DNA from: Symbiodinium natans
Taxonomy: Eukaryota > Sar > Dinophyceae > Suessiales > Symbiodiniaceae
Reading direction: 5' to 3'
Assembly: GCA_905221605.1 (NCBI GenBank)
Contig: CAJNDS010000557.1
Span: forward strand, 1-64,000
DNA length: 64,000 nt
Shown: positions 1 through 10,556 of the stretch, in pieces
Position numbering within the stretch: the stretch's first letter is position 1
How the letters are laid out: every line of letters begins with the position of its first letter
The notes under the pieces: model-generated
What the model saw: only the letters and a program-made list of their open reading frames with translations
Database searches by the model: none
What the model was told of the DNA's origin: nothing
Translations under genes and position numbers: made by a program

Positions 1-2160
1 TTTAGATCGGGGAATTTCAGTGGTTTTTTGTCAACAGATGATAGATCCTATAGGACATCATATCATAAGTTATCTACGTAGCCCCGTCGATGTGCCAGAT
101 GCAATGCAACGCATCCAAAGCGCAAGCGCGCGCGCGCGCGCGACGTCTCATGTACCACATGATGATCAGACATGCACGTCTTTTCGCTGCTCACACAACG
201 ACAAGCAACAAAGGCATGGCCATCAAGGAATTCGGCGACTCGGTACACTGTACTGCGCTCATCGACATGACGCGGGGAGTCGGATGCTCACCGCTGGCTG
301 TCCCCAGCATCGTGAGCTTCTGCCAAAAGGCCAGTGCACTTTTAAGAATCATGTTTTTTCCAGGGCTGAGACAAAGTTTGGTAAAGTGTATCTCGGCATG
401 TCTCTGTTCAAGTTGTTAAGTTAAGGTTGAGTCGTGAGCGTGAAGGAATCAATAGCAAGCCCTTCCGATGACCACAGCAACCGCCAGACACAGCCCCCCA
501 CAACCCACATGGAATCCATAATGCGCGTCCCTCGCCTTGGTTGTATTTTCTCTTCTTTTCTGGCGTCTTCCCTTAATTTGGGACGGGGGTGGGTCCATTT
601 GCCCAATCGTGACTCGTAAAAAGTAGATGAGAACAGAGATATAAGGATGCAAAGAAACTAAAATCAACCACACAATGACAAACAAGAAAAAAAAAAAAAA
701 AAAACACACACACAGAGACAAAAATCAAGAATGAAATAGAAACATAAAGAGCTATCAAGAGACAATGTGTCTAGGATCTTGAGGTTCAGAAGCTGCGTAA
801 CATGGCCTAGCAAAAGCCAGGGCCTGCGTGCACCCCTTGTATTCTCTCCAGAATGGAAGCAGCAGCGGCTCTGAAATTTAGCGACAGAAAGCCACCGTAT
901 GCACCTGTGGCTGCGAGAGCCTGATCAGAGCGGATCAGCCGACCAAAAGCAATTAGTCGCAAAGCTTTGTGACCTGGATCTTAGAGCCTCCATTGGGTCT
1001 TAGATCTTGGGATTGTAGCTTCAAGAGCTGTTTGAACAAATGCTCCCAAGGCGAGGTCTCCCAAGCCTAGCGAAAGAGAAGAGCCCAAAACACCAGCACC
1101 TCACTGTCATGGGCCCTCCTCAGTCAGACCCTCCTCCCCCCCCCCGCATGGTAGGATGCATGCCAGTTCTCTCTACGGCATCCGCCAACCCCTTCAGGTC
1201 TTTCTCTTGTCCACAACTTGAAGAGCCGGGAAAATCGGGCGCAAGGCCTCAACAGCGAAATTAAGGAAGTGGGCCCCAACGCCAGATTCGACCTTGACCC
1301 CGTACCCTGTACCTGCGCAACACAAGCTACAATTATGACATCAAACAGCGCAGCTCAGCCGTGCCTCCCGGTCAGGGAATGGCAAGCCATATTGAAAGTC
1401 CTCCACGAGAAGCGACTGCGGCATATCCTCAAGGGGGTGCGTTTGTCTCGGCATCGGAATTACAACTTTGAGCCCCCTGGCCAATTGGCCGTCGTCACTG
1501 CTAGTCACTGCTAGTCCTCAGTCCTCGGTCCGGCAAACTTCCGAGGAATGCAACTCCACCGCTGGCCGCTTCCGTGCCTTTCGCTCAGGCTTTCTGGCAC
1601 ATTGAGGCGTCGCATGATGCTTCAAGGCGCCGAACAAGAGGACCTGGGAACGCATAAGAGTTACAAGAAGGTGAATTACAAACGACCGGCCTCCCAGAGC
1701 GGCCGCAGCTCTGCGATCCTGGAGGCTGGGAGCACGTAGCGTGCTGCAGGGGAGATGCTGCAAACCGGCCGGTAGTCCTGCAAGGGACGCTGGCCCGAAT
1801 CTTGTGGTTAGGCTCTGATATAGCTAAGGAGGCGGGAATCTAGGCCTGCCCAGTTGCGTGTAAAGTCCGGTTCCAAGCCTGCGCGACCCTCAGCATATCC
1901 TTCAGCCGCACTATCGGGAGACTCGTACACTAAGCTCCGAGTAGCACCCGAAACCAAGCAGCTCCGACATCAAAAAAAGCAGATTCGGGTTGGCCCACAA
2001 GAAATCACCTACTTCAATCACCACCGCCCTGCAATTTACTGCGTCAAGGTTTATGTAAGTCCCAGCTTGGACATGTGGATTTGTGCATGGGAGAGGAAAT
2101 GGTTTCTCCAGGCATCTCAGAGCAGAGGACTGTTTAAGCCCATGGCATTCCCAAAAAAAG
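1..2160. other. Gene-poor left end with microsatellites
   Basis: No convincing gene is seen. The stretch holds a (GC)n run at 126-142, an A18 run at 687-704 that runs into a CA tract, and a C10 run at 1136-1145. A plus-strand open frame near 1310-1480 has a disordered-protein look, but an in-frame stop lies just upstream and I find no acceptor, so it is not called. Several 60-130 codon ORFs here look like chance frames rich in Cys, His and Arg. Confidence 0.5.
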
Positions 2161-2169
2161 AACCCGGGG

Positions 2170-2285
2170 ACGGCTCGTGATATTCTGCGGAATTCTGGGG
2201 TGGCACTGCAGGGATAGGGGGCGGGATTCTGTGTGATACTCGGTGCGATTCTTTGGGGCTGGGCACTCTAGGAATACTCGGCCTG
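2170..2285. repeat. Short dispersed minisatellite, copy A
   Basis: About two degenerate copies of a unit with the core TGGGCACTCyAGGrAT followed by ACTCGG and GATTCT-like ends. The same core occurs as two copies near 58345-58415. Between 2160 and 2570 no gene is supported, although a minus-strand frame at 2268-2573 has some protein-like stretches. Confidence 0.5.
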
Positions 2286-2599
2286 TTTCGAGAGCTGTGG
2301 GGCTTGACCCGGCCGAGGAGAACAGCTGAGATAAATTCCAAGAGCCACCGAGTGCCGGGAATAACAAAGATCACGGCCTTCAAAATTCAAATCCGATGTT
2401 GTCCCTGTGCAGAATTTGCCCCATGGTTTTCCAGCCCTACTTCTTGTGAACTCCGCACCCATGTCCCAAGGACCGACCCTGCAAACCAGCTCTTTCCTCG
2501 AAATGAGGCACTTGGCAAGCCGGTCCCGCCGGCCGATGCTCTGCCCTAGGGCTGCAGGGAGGATAAGACTCAAGGGGTACTTCCCATGTTCTTCAAGCG

Positions 2600-3960
2600 C
2601 CTAGCCTGCTTTCTTCAAAGTGTGCATGAAGTGTTTTCTGTGCTCCATCATGTGGCATGTGGCAGCGCAGCAGTCTCTGCTGCAACTAAGGCACCAAAAG
2701 TTGTACCTCAGGTGGCAACGTGCCATCTGAGTTGGAGTCTGTCAAACTAGCCTGTCCGAACTTCGGCAACCTGCACACCCGTTGCCCGCTAGATTCATAA
2801 AAATTGCAACTCAGTGGGCAAGACCAGATCCCACCATCCCGCAAAGCCTCAGCACATCCGGGTCCGCACCTTTCTAGGGAAGGGATAGGTCAAGGGCTAC
2901 AGAAGTCATGAGGCGCACCCATAAATTCCACAACATGCTACGTGCAAACCCAGAAGCAGAACAACGAAGCGCGGCGCAGTCGGCTGTACCTCTTTCGTGC
3001 TGAACAGAATGTTTTCTTGCTTCTTGAGGGCTCAACAGTGCTTAAAAATTAAAAATGGCCTCCGAGTTCAAAGGTTGACGTGTGACAGTTCAGGAGCCCG
3101 TCTGATTTACCCGGAAAGCTCCATGCAAATTCTTAGGGAAGGGCCTCGCGGGCTCCAAAGGATGCCGCACCGTGAAAGAGTGTGCCCGGGAAGACCAGCC
3201 ACCGGTTCCTTGGGGGGAAGGTGCCGGGTTCACGGAAGGCTTTCACCTCTTCAGGCGCCTGCTGGGAGTCGCAAGTGCCCAAATGTAGCCTAGCTGCCTT
3301 GCACCATGTTGTACAGCAGTGATTTTTGCGGAGGCTTTCCCGGTGCAAGAGTGCTTGCTTGCTTGAGTGTGCATGACAGGTGTATGTTGTGTCAGCAGAT
3401 GCGTTGTCTTGCTGGAAGCGTGCTCCTGTGACCTGTTGATGGTTCGTTCACCCCGAGTCAGCCCACCCCACGCCCTTTATTTGACTCCGCGAGCTCTGCC
3501 GGGTTACACAGGTGTCCTAAAGTCCAAAGGGCGGGCTTGTTGCAACCGTCCAGGCCATGCCCGGCAAACGTGGGCAGAGCTTCGACTGCGAAGAGGCCAC
3601 CTGGCGGACACAGAGGCAGGTATTGTAGCCCAAGTTGAAGAGTTTCGTGGTCAGAAACGGGTGTCGATGGGAATCATACACACAGACACAGCTCATTGCA
3701 GCTCCAACGACCTTGGGCGAGTTCGTTCTCACAAAGATGTTCCTATGCCCTGGACGCCGCTGCGCGTCACTGTCCTAGACCCAAATCCGAAATTGCGGTT
3801 TTGCACTTCATGGCGGCCCGCTTCAAGCTAAATCCCACTTTTGCATGCCATCATGTAAGCCATACTGCTTTACTTGCCAGCTGCACAATGCCTTTGAGCC
3901 AGGGCCCAACCCAATCGCTTCAATGACATGGAAGCTCTGATTCCAGAGCTTGGGCGGGCG
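2600..3960. other. Intergenic or intronic sequence without a firm gene
   Basis: Nothing is firmly supported. A plus-strand frame around 3590-3810 and a minus-strand frame around 3500-3620 look weakly protein-like. The minus-strand one could be a downstream exon of the oxygenase-like gene at 3967-4620, but no splice phase could be tested. Confidence 0.35.
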
Positions 3961-3966
3961 AATGGC

Positions 3967-4620
3967 CTGGTCCAAAACCACCGTGGGGCCACCCACATCC
4001 CCCAGGTAGAGCACGCTGGAAAAGGTCGGACGAATGAGTTCCGCAGAGGCGGCTCCCCCTTCACAGCCCTTGGAGCATGCGTGTTTGGTTCAGGGGCTGT
4101 TGAGGGCCCGCAACAAGATGTGATTTCGACCTTCTGCTCTAAAGGACGCGCTTCAGAACTTCAAAAAACACAGCCCGACTTTCCCGGGATACATGTTGCA
4201 CGTATACGAATCACCATCTGAATGCCACCACTTCCCCTGCATGAACCATACATGGAGGCTGTGCAGTCCTAAGGGGCACTCTTCTACGACAAGTGGCCGA
4301 GATAGCTGTATCGTAGTGGAAGTGCGCACCCATCTGCGCAGCCTGGTTGCGACACCACCACTCAATGCCAAGATACTGCTGGTAGTCCTGGGGATGCCAT
4401 TGTGGCGTCTAAGTCGTGACTGAGCTGCATGTCGTCCACCACCAGCACTGAACAAACGAGCCTACACAATCATTTCTGAAGCCAGCCGCTCCCTAAGTAA
4501 GCTTAAACTTAACGCTTCAACCCTCGTCAGGGCAGGTCCTCGCCCATCAGCTTGAGCAGCTCCCTCCCAGCAACCTCGGCGGCTGTCCTGGTGACAAGGG
4601 GCAGAACGTTTTGTGTGGCA
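3967..4620 (-). CDS. 2OG-Fe(II) oxygenase-like protein, spliced, partial model
   Basis: Three minus-strand exons can be read. The first (about 4620-4539) ends in an amphipathic helix, TAAEVAGRELLKLMGE. The second starts at 4387 after AG|GAC and encodes EWWCRNQAAQMGAHFHYD, which has the aromatic EWW plus H-x-D signature of the double-stranded beta-helix iron/2-oxoglutarate oxygenases. The third (about 4050-3967) encodes VLYLGDVGGPTVVLDQ, resembling the following strand pair of that fold. Exon 1 to exon 2 needs a GA donor (intron 4388-4538) in phase 0, and the triplet GAC is repeated at both boundaries. Exon 3 ends at a GC donor. The start and the distal iron-ligand histidine were not located. 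The family call rests on motif pattern only; substrate unknown. Confidence 0.6.
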
Positions 4621-4640
4621 GGGTTTAGGGTCTAGGGCCC
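4618..4640. repeat. Interstitial telomere-like motif
   Basis: The sequence contains GGGTTTAGGGTCTAGGG, one and a half units of the TTTAGGG telomere repeat with one change. It abuts the first readable exon of the oxygenase-like gene. Confidence 0.5.
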
Positions 4641-5067
4641 CGAGTACCCAAAAAGTGTTCAATTAGTTGCACGTCATTCGCATGGAACTCCGGAATCCCA
4701 CAAGGCACCAAGCAAGCACCAAATAGGCACCAACCAGGAAGGACTCGAGTAGGGCATCCTTGGCTCGGCGCTCCGATCCAACCAGAACCTCACATTCGCT
4801 TCATTGGGTTAATTCATGGGCATGCTTCCAAAACCTTCCGGAATGGCAGCAGCGTTCCATGCTTGACTGCCAGTGCTGTTCCCCAACTGTTAGGACGTCG
4901 CCCTCTCGATTTTACTTCCGCTGTGTTTCAGCTATTTTCTACATATTGCTTGTGGGACGTCACATGCAAGGTGTGCCGGAGTCAAAGGTCTGCATTTCCT
5001 CCTGCTGCCTCCCTCCATGCACATGGGCCCGGCATGTCGTTGCAGGCAGGGAGCGTGCTCATTCGTG

Positions 5068-5423
5068 ATGGGCTCTTCGTCCGCCAAATGCAGAGATCGT
5101 CCACCTTGTGCGGATGGCTCAGCTTGGGAGGAGGAAGATGTCGCTTTGCTGAGGGTGCTGCAGGGTGGTGTTGCCTAATGCTGTGACGTGCGGAAAATTG
5201 GGAGGAAATTGTTGCGCCCTAGCCCAAAGCTTCAGATCACCCGAACATTCACTATGAACCTCTTGAACAGGACCTTTACGAAGAATTGGCAAAACCCAAA
5301 CTGCCTCCTGAAGCTGCTAACACTCCTCAAGAGGCTACGCCGCTGCAGCCCACTGAGAACCCAGCACTCTCCCTTACCAACTCGAAGAGCTCCTCAGGAA
5401 GTGCATTGCTGCTCAGACTGTGA
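5068..5423 (+). CDS. Small two-exon gene, 94-residue protein of unknown function
   Basis: Exon 1 is 5068-5164 and begins MGSSSAKCRD. Exon 2 is 5236-5423 and ends at TGA. The 71-bp intron 5165-5235 is GT-AG, and both sides agree in phase (leftover G plus AT makes an Asp codon). The joined length is 285 bases with no internal stop. The protein has an acidic helix (WEEEDVALLRVLQ), then HPNIHYEPLEQDLYEEL and a Pro/Ser-rich tail. Gly at position 2 followed by Ser would fit N-myristoylation, but that is only a possibility. An alternative frame over 5385-5456 encodes another amphipathic helix, so alternative splicing at the 3' end cannot be excluded. No family recognised. Confidence 0.65.
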
Positions 5424-5459
5424 GGCTGACAAGCGAAATGGCTGTGCTCATGCTTGAAT

Positions 5460-5491
5460 TGCGTGCGCGTGCGCGTGCGCATGCGCGTGTT
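5460..5491. repeat. (GCGTGC)n-like microsatellite
   Basis: A short alternating GC/GT tract lies just downstream of the stop of the 94-residue gene, probably in its 3' untranslated region or flank. Confidence 0.7.
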
Positions 5492-5739
5492 TTCGATGTC
5501 TTGGGCACTGCGCTGCCTCGCGACATGCCTGTACATTTATTTCTACATAAATGTAAGCTTATGTTTGTGTTTGTCGATGGTTGTACTTCTGTTTCTATGT
5601 TCACTTGTATTGCTCCGGCTCATGCTGTTGTGTGGATGCAGGGGTTGCTGTAGGCACCACATGGCATCATCTGGATAGTATGGTTTCCAGCTCTACCAAA
5701 TAAAGATCAGAGTCCCATGAATCGCACCATCCTCGGAAT

Positions 5740-5757
5740 TAGGGGTTTAGGGTTTAA
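5740..5757. repeat. Interstitial telomere-like motif
   Basis: AGGGGTTTAGGGTTTAA, two units of TTTAGGG type. It lies in a 1.3-kb stretch (5430-6750) with no firm gene. A 29-codon plus-strand frame beginning MADEELSLQGLKD at 6504 is the only protein-like item there. Confidence 0.6.
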
Positions 5758-6753
5758 TCGCACACGCGCCAGGCGAGGCACCAGGGTTTGGGGGTTTGGC
5801 TGTCACCTCCGGCAGCGCGGCATCCCACAGCCGGACCGAAGGAGAGGGCCGGGAATCTGCTGCACCTTGGCAGGGACGGTGCTTGCCCCCATGATGCAGA
5901 GTCAGGCCATAGTCAGCCCTGCCATTTGTCCCTCGCAACCAGAGAAAACGAAGCCCGGAACCCTCCAGAAGCCTTCTTAAAACAAAGCCCCCCCGGTCAG
6001 AACTAGAGCCCCTTTCACACCCAAACCCTCTACAAGTAGACATCTCGGTCCCTTCCCAGTCTCAGACCGTGAATCAATCAAGGGGGGGAGGGGTGATTAA
6101 CGCGGAAGTGAAATTAAACTGGGGACCCTGTCTGCAAAAGCAGCGGAGGCGCCAGATTCTTTGCAGAAAGCTTGCGCCATCTCGGGCTGCCAGATGTTCC
6201 TCAGTTGAGCATTTCTGGAATACGTTACGGGTCCGCCAAGGTTTTGACTGCGCAGGCGCAATTTTACAGAGGCTTGAAGTTTAGAATGTGAATACGCTGT
6301 TCGACAGGGCAAAGTACTGTAGGCCTTAAGCTAGGAGTACAGGATCTCAGAGCCAACATCATTCCTCCTTTTTCCTTGGAACCCTTGGAGACATCGGCTG
6401 CTTCTTCCCACAACAACAGAAGCAAGTCCAGTCACAGCTCCGACTCACCACTACGCAGCGGAGGTTTCGTCTCAACAGCGCCTTGTCAGCCGCCGCCTGA
6501 GGCATGGCAGATGAAGAGCTAAGTCTTCAAGGGCTCAAAGACTCCCAGAGTCAGCACATGTGGCAAAACGTATCAATATGGAAGAAGGGTTGAACCTCCA
6601 GAGGCTGATCCGAAATCCGGTTGCGCCTGCTGTGCCGCTGCACCATTCGGGTCCAAACGGCAAACTTCGTCGAATGCGTGGAAGGCGCCTGCTCCACCCC
6701 GAGCCCTGAGGTCTCCCGCCCGAGGCGAGACGTTAAGACGGTGGAATCAGCCC

Positions 6754-8134
6754 TCAGCCCTTAGCCAAGATGACACAAGCCTGACCCAGACTGGACCGCA
6801 GCGACGCATGACCAGTTCCCCACATCATGAGTACCGCGGTCCTGATGGCCAGAAAGGTTCCGGTGCCTTCGAAGTCACCCCGGCGATAAGCGCACTCTGC
6901 CAAGAACAGCCTCAGTCTTGAGTGCTGCGGTAAAGCCAAATATCAACGCCCCAAGTGGCCTTCTCCGTGGATGCTGCGACAAGAACGTCTTTCACCTTCA
7001 ACCAACTGCGAACAAGCAGCCAAGCATCTGCGCGGTTCTCATCCAATGCTAATGCCCTTTCCATGCAGAGCACCACCTGAGGCATGAAGAGGCTCGGGCA
7101 GTCGCACTTTTACTTGAAGCTAAAGTCGGGAATTCTGCGGGCAAACGGGCCATCGGTTATCAGATATTTAACGTGACATTGCTCAAGCACTCGAAGAGCC
7201 TGGTGGTGCTCGTGCGCGACATCGTGCACGAAGCCACGCAGGAACCAAGGCTCGGACCTGGGCATGAGGAATTTGAACATCTCCGCACCCGAAGATAAGG
7301 CAGATCCTGCTCAATCCTTGCCTTCGTGGCTCTCACTTCAGCTTACAAGGCAATGAGCATGGCTTTGCTACTGAAGTTCCGTCGCCGCAGCAGATTCCTC
7401 GGTCGGTTCTGGCAGCCTCTGGCAGCCTGGGGCAGCCTCCCCTCATCTCCCCTCTGCTGCAACATGTAGAGTGACGATGCTTCTCCGTATGCTTCCTGTG
7501 GTGGACCTTTGGGGCCCTGGCCACTGCGGGAACAGCGCCGCCTCCCTCTCGCAGCGAGCCCGTGCTTCAAGAAGCTGTCCTTCAGCCAGGAGCCTCGAGC
7601 ACGAGAGCATTCAACCGGGCATTCGTTCTCATGGATTCACATGGCCTGCAATCAAAATGCATCCGATCCCTCGATTTTCTTAAAGACCCCCACAATGTCG
7701 AAATTTTCCACGTGTTCCGGCCTCCGTGGTGCATGTTCCCATGTTCCCACTACGGCCAACCCTCAGCATGCTGAATGCGCGAGTTGCCGCTCATCTCGCG
7801 CCTTGAACCGTAAAGCCTAAACCCTGGATCGATCCCATGCTGCGAATCATCACTAAAACATGTCTCCAAAGATTGAAACAAATCCGCCAGAAAAGCATTG
7901 CATGTTCGTTACTTCAATGACCTCACAAGTGGATGTTAAGCTCGCGTCACCATGTCCTTGCCACTCTTGCCTCTGAACGTCGTTCGCGAGGTCAGCACGT
8001 GAATTCTGCGGAATGCCTGCAGACTCACAGGTGCGTAGACTTTTAAAAACACCTTGAGGCTCTGTGCACCAGCTTGACGAGGGGCCTGCGCGGGGCTCAC
8101 TGTTGGATCGCCGCCGCTTTGGCGAAGGCTCCAT
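6754..8134 (-). CDS. Probable TPR-repeat protein, multi-exon
   Basis: The likely first exon is 8134-8029. It encodes MEPSPKRRRSNSEPRAG with a basic patch and ends at a strong GTGAGT donor. Downstream minus-strand exons include one at about 7315-7111 (FLRGFVHDVAHEHHQALRVL), one at about 7080-6930 (CMERALALDENRADAWLLV) and one at about 6920-6754 (RLFLAECAYRRGDFEG). The last two match the helix-turn-helix spacing of tetratricopeptide repeats, a protein-interaction fold, with the A-L-D-N-A-D-A-W pattern. Frame changes between exons mean the exact junctions are unresolved, and a degraded copy is possible. KRRR could be a nuclear signal, but this is speculative. Confidence 0.5.
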
Positions 8135-8507
8135 GGGAAATGAAACTGAAATGAGATGTCATGCAGCTTGGAGCTGATTGGCCATCTGCGACTCAGCTAA
8201 CTTCGGATACACTCCAGCCATGAGCTCGAAAGACGGAGTCGCCAGGATGCATCCTTGAGCTGTCTCGGGTCTCGGGTTCGCTTTGATCCGGTGATCTATT
8301 GGCTGACGACCAAGTGCTTCTTGTAGAAGGGCTCACTGCTTCCGAAAAGTGCTTGCAAACTTGCTCTGACAAGGCGACCTTTTCAGGGGTGCGGCGGTGC
8401 ACATGACACCAAGGTCGAAGTGAGAAGTGTAAGCTTTGTAAGTTCCTTTATTCTTCGTGATACAAGCGAGATGATTGCTTTTTCAGGCGTCTGTTTCTGC
8501 AGCCACG

Positions 8508-8822
8508 ATGTGTAATCAAGCAACTTATCCTTGGCAAGCAACTTATCCTTGGCAACTGCTGGCCGGAGATTTAGTGTATCAGCTCAATGACAACAACTCA
8601 TTCCACGTCCAGGCTACGTTGAGCTTGGAGTGCTTCGCGGAGTGCTCTCCGCTGCTTATTGATTTTTGCAGCCTGCAAGACGCACATCTGGCGCTCAGTG
8701 GAAGTGTAGAACATCCACTCCTGTCACACTACATACAGCTCATAGCAGAACCCGAGAATGAAGCTTCCAGAAACTTCCACACTCCACACACGCACATTGA
8801 TTGCAGGGTCACCCAGACTTGA
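8508..8822 (+). CDS. Hypothetical 104-residue ORF
   Basis: ATG at 8508 is preceded by a possible trans-splice or intron acceptor (tgcag). The frame is open to TGA at 8820. The N-terminus contains an exact 18-base tandem duplication giving QATYPW twice. The middle is hydrophobic and mixed (SLECFAECSPLLIDFCSL). There is no recognised domain. Composition is protein-like, but codon evidence is weak and the ORF could be an exon of a larger gene or a chance frame. Confidence 0.35.
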   Translation: MCNQATYPWQATYPWQLLAGDLVYQLNDNNSFHVQATLSLECFAECSPLLIDFCSLQDAHLALSGSVEHPLLSHYIQLIAEPENEASRNFHTPHTHIDCRVTQT

Positions 8823-9208
8823 TTGATTGAATCACCAGTATGCAGCCATGACGAATCGGCACTGTCTACCGACAAGGGTGGCCGAAGCCCACTCTGGCGC
8901 CAGCTCCGAAGCAGTCTCACTGCAACTAAAGCACATGGAAAGCACTTGCCATCATCGGCCAGCCACTACTTCACAAGCAGCTAGCTGTTAGCTTCACGCC
9001 GATTGAAGGTGTCGGGGCGGGGGATGCAGTGCATTGCCTTGCTTTTGGACTTTCAGCACCCACCGCACCAACTCCCTTGCGTTGAGGGCTCGACCTTGTT
9101 CAAGCCATTCCCCGCGGACATGTCGAGGTGTGATCGACCTGAGTCCATCTCATTGCTGGGAAATGGTTTATCAGACAAAAGTCCTAAACGCCACCTTTTA
9201 GCCAGGCA

Positions 9209-9715
9209 TTGCTGCCTCTCCATCAGACAGGAAATACAAGTCACACACCCCACAAAGGCCACACAAGGGCAAGAGCACCCAACAAACACCCTGCACGGCT
9301 GGAGATTCCATTTGCCACCACAGCACACAGCTTTGGCAGCTTGTGGAAGTCATTGGGGCCTGGAGGCGTGCCGTCCGCCCTCCAGATCTTCGGCCCCTTC
9401 CACGAGGAAGGCGCTGTGGGGTTGACATTTCAAGCTAAACGTCGTTTGGGCCTTCTGCGAGCCATTGCCCTTCAGCTCTACATCCTTGTTGGGGCAGCTT
9501 GCTCTGCGTTTCTGTTCCGGTCTGTTCTGCAAGATATCTTCGGGGCATATGGTTTTCAGTGGCTCTGCAAGCCAGCAGCAGCCATAGGTGTTAAAATGGA
9601 GCGAGACCTTCCGAGCTGCACCCTGGCCAATCTGAAGCTACGAGCATTTTTCGAGAAATCATGCCAAAACACACCTGGTGCGCAACTGCACCCAGCTCTC
9701 AGATGTCTGCCCTAG
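9209..9715 (+). CDS. Hypothetical exon or ORF, C-terminal part protein-like
   Basis: The frame is open for 168 codons from a non-ATG start, and only the second half looks coding. It has a hydrophobic helix (RAIALQLYILVGAACSAFLF) followed by a charged tail with FFEKSCQNTPG before the stop. If real, this is a membrane-associated C-terminal exon. An overlapping plus-strand frame (9003-9425) is considered a shadow. Confidence 0.3.
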   Translation: MLPLHQTGNTSHTPHKGHTRARAPNKHPARLEIPFATTAHSFGSLWKSLGPGGVPSALQIFGPFHEEGAVGLTFQAKRRLGLLRAIALQLYILVGAACSAFLFRSVLQDIFGAYGFQWLCKPAAAIGVKMERDLPSCTLANLKLRAFFEKSCQNTPGAQLHPALRCLP

Positions 9716-9790
9716 AAGCCTTCACACCCCATGCGCTCCAACGTTCCTCTCCGTACTTACGGATCTATGCTACTCGCAGCACATGCTGTG

Positions 9791-10031
9791 TCATTGATTA
9801 GCACTCTGGCAGCGAAAGCCAAGAAGGTCTGCCTCTTTGGGGTCAATCTCCACCTCCTCCATCTCCTTGGCCCGATGAATTGGGAGTTTGCAGCATGTTG
9901 CCGATGTAAGCTCGGTAAGCGCATGGCGATAAGGCCTTTCCCCTCCGGTCTCCTCTGTGGCAATAACAACAATTATGACAGGGCCACACTCTCCCTTCCA
10001 GCCATTCGGCACGACCCAGAAAAGAATATCT

Positions 10032-10069
<38 letters not shown>

Positions 10070-10185
10070 CCATCACAAAAAGAAAGCGAGATTACACAAA
10101 CCTGCCGAGGGGCCCCATCCAGTTCCACCATCACGTGGCGTTCGCTGCCGTCGTAGAGTTTGCAGGGTTGGAAGGTTCGCTTCAC
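9791..10185 (-). CDS. Unknown protein, two exons around a poly-G intron
   Basis: Exon A is 10185-10102, 28 codons with KRTFQPCKLYDGSERH, bounded by AG and a GTTTGT donor. Exon B is 9994-9791 and carries GECGPVIIVVIATEETGG and an acidic KEMEEVEIDPKEADLL before the stop. Both junctions are phase 0. The 107-bp intron (9995-10101) is mostly a 33-base homopolymer. At least one upstream exon should exist: a minus-strand frame containing MTETNPCESPKN lies at 10220-10180, but in another phase. No family recognised. Confidence 0.6.
10034..10066. repeat. C33 homopolymer inside an intron
   Basis: Thirty-three consecutive C on the plus strand, read as G33 in the pre-mRNA of the flanking minus-strand gene. 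The run is long enough to be unstable and prone to length error in assembly. Confidence 0.95.
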
Positions 10186-10439
10186 CTCCGGTTCTTGGGC
10201 GATTCACAGGGATTTGTCTCCGTCATGTCACCTAGAGGAAGGCCTGTTCGTTCTTCGTTCTTGCTTGTTGCGACATGAAACACGGGGAAACATGAAGTGG
10301 CGGGGCAGGGGGGGCGGGGCGGGGGCCTTAGAACTTTTGACTCTCGCCCCTGCCTTGGATCCTTAACGCATGTTCGAAGGCCTGTTCTACACCCTCTCCA
10401 TGCAACAAGCACGACGCGCCAAAACATGTAACATGATAT

Positions 10440-10471
10440 AATACATATACCATACTACAACAACATGTATA

Positions 10472-10504
<33 letters not shown>

Positions 10505-10517
10505 TACCCCCCCCCCC
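10440..10517 (+). repeat. Composite (AT)n-TACC-Cn element, copy 1
   Basis: A TA-rich leader and an (AT)n tract (about 10476-10502) run into GCTACC and then a C run to 10517, followed by AAAACCCGCG. The same order recurs at 22563-22640 and 55176-55221, and in reverse complement at 12788-12830 and 24336-24387. Confidence 0.6.
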
Positions 10518-10556
10518 TCAAAACCCGCGTTTTACTATGTTTTCCTATCGTACACT

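Noticed and set aside
126-142. Short CG alternation as a possible Z-DNA or CpG regulatory site
   Set aside because: Only 17 bases, no adjacent gene, ordinary microsatellite.
1306-1476. Plus-strand frame with YNYDIKQRSSAVPPGQGMAS
   Set aside because: Composition is attractive, but an in-frame TGA precedes it and no acceptor lies between.
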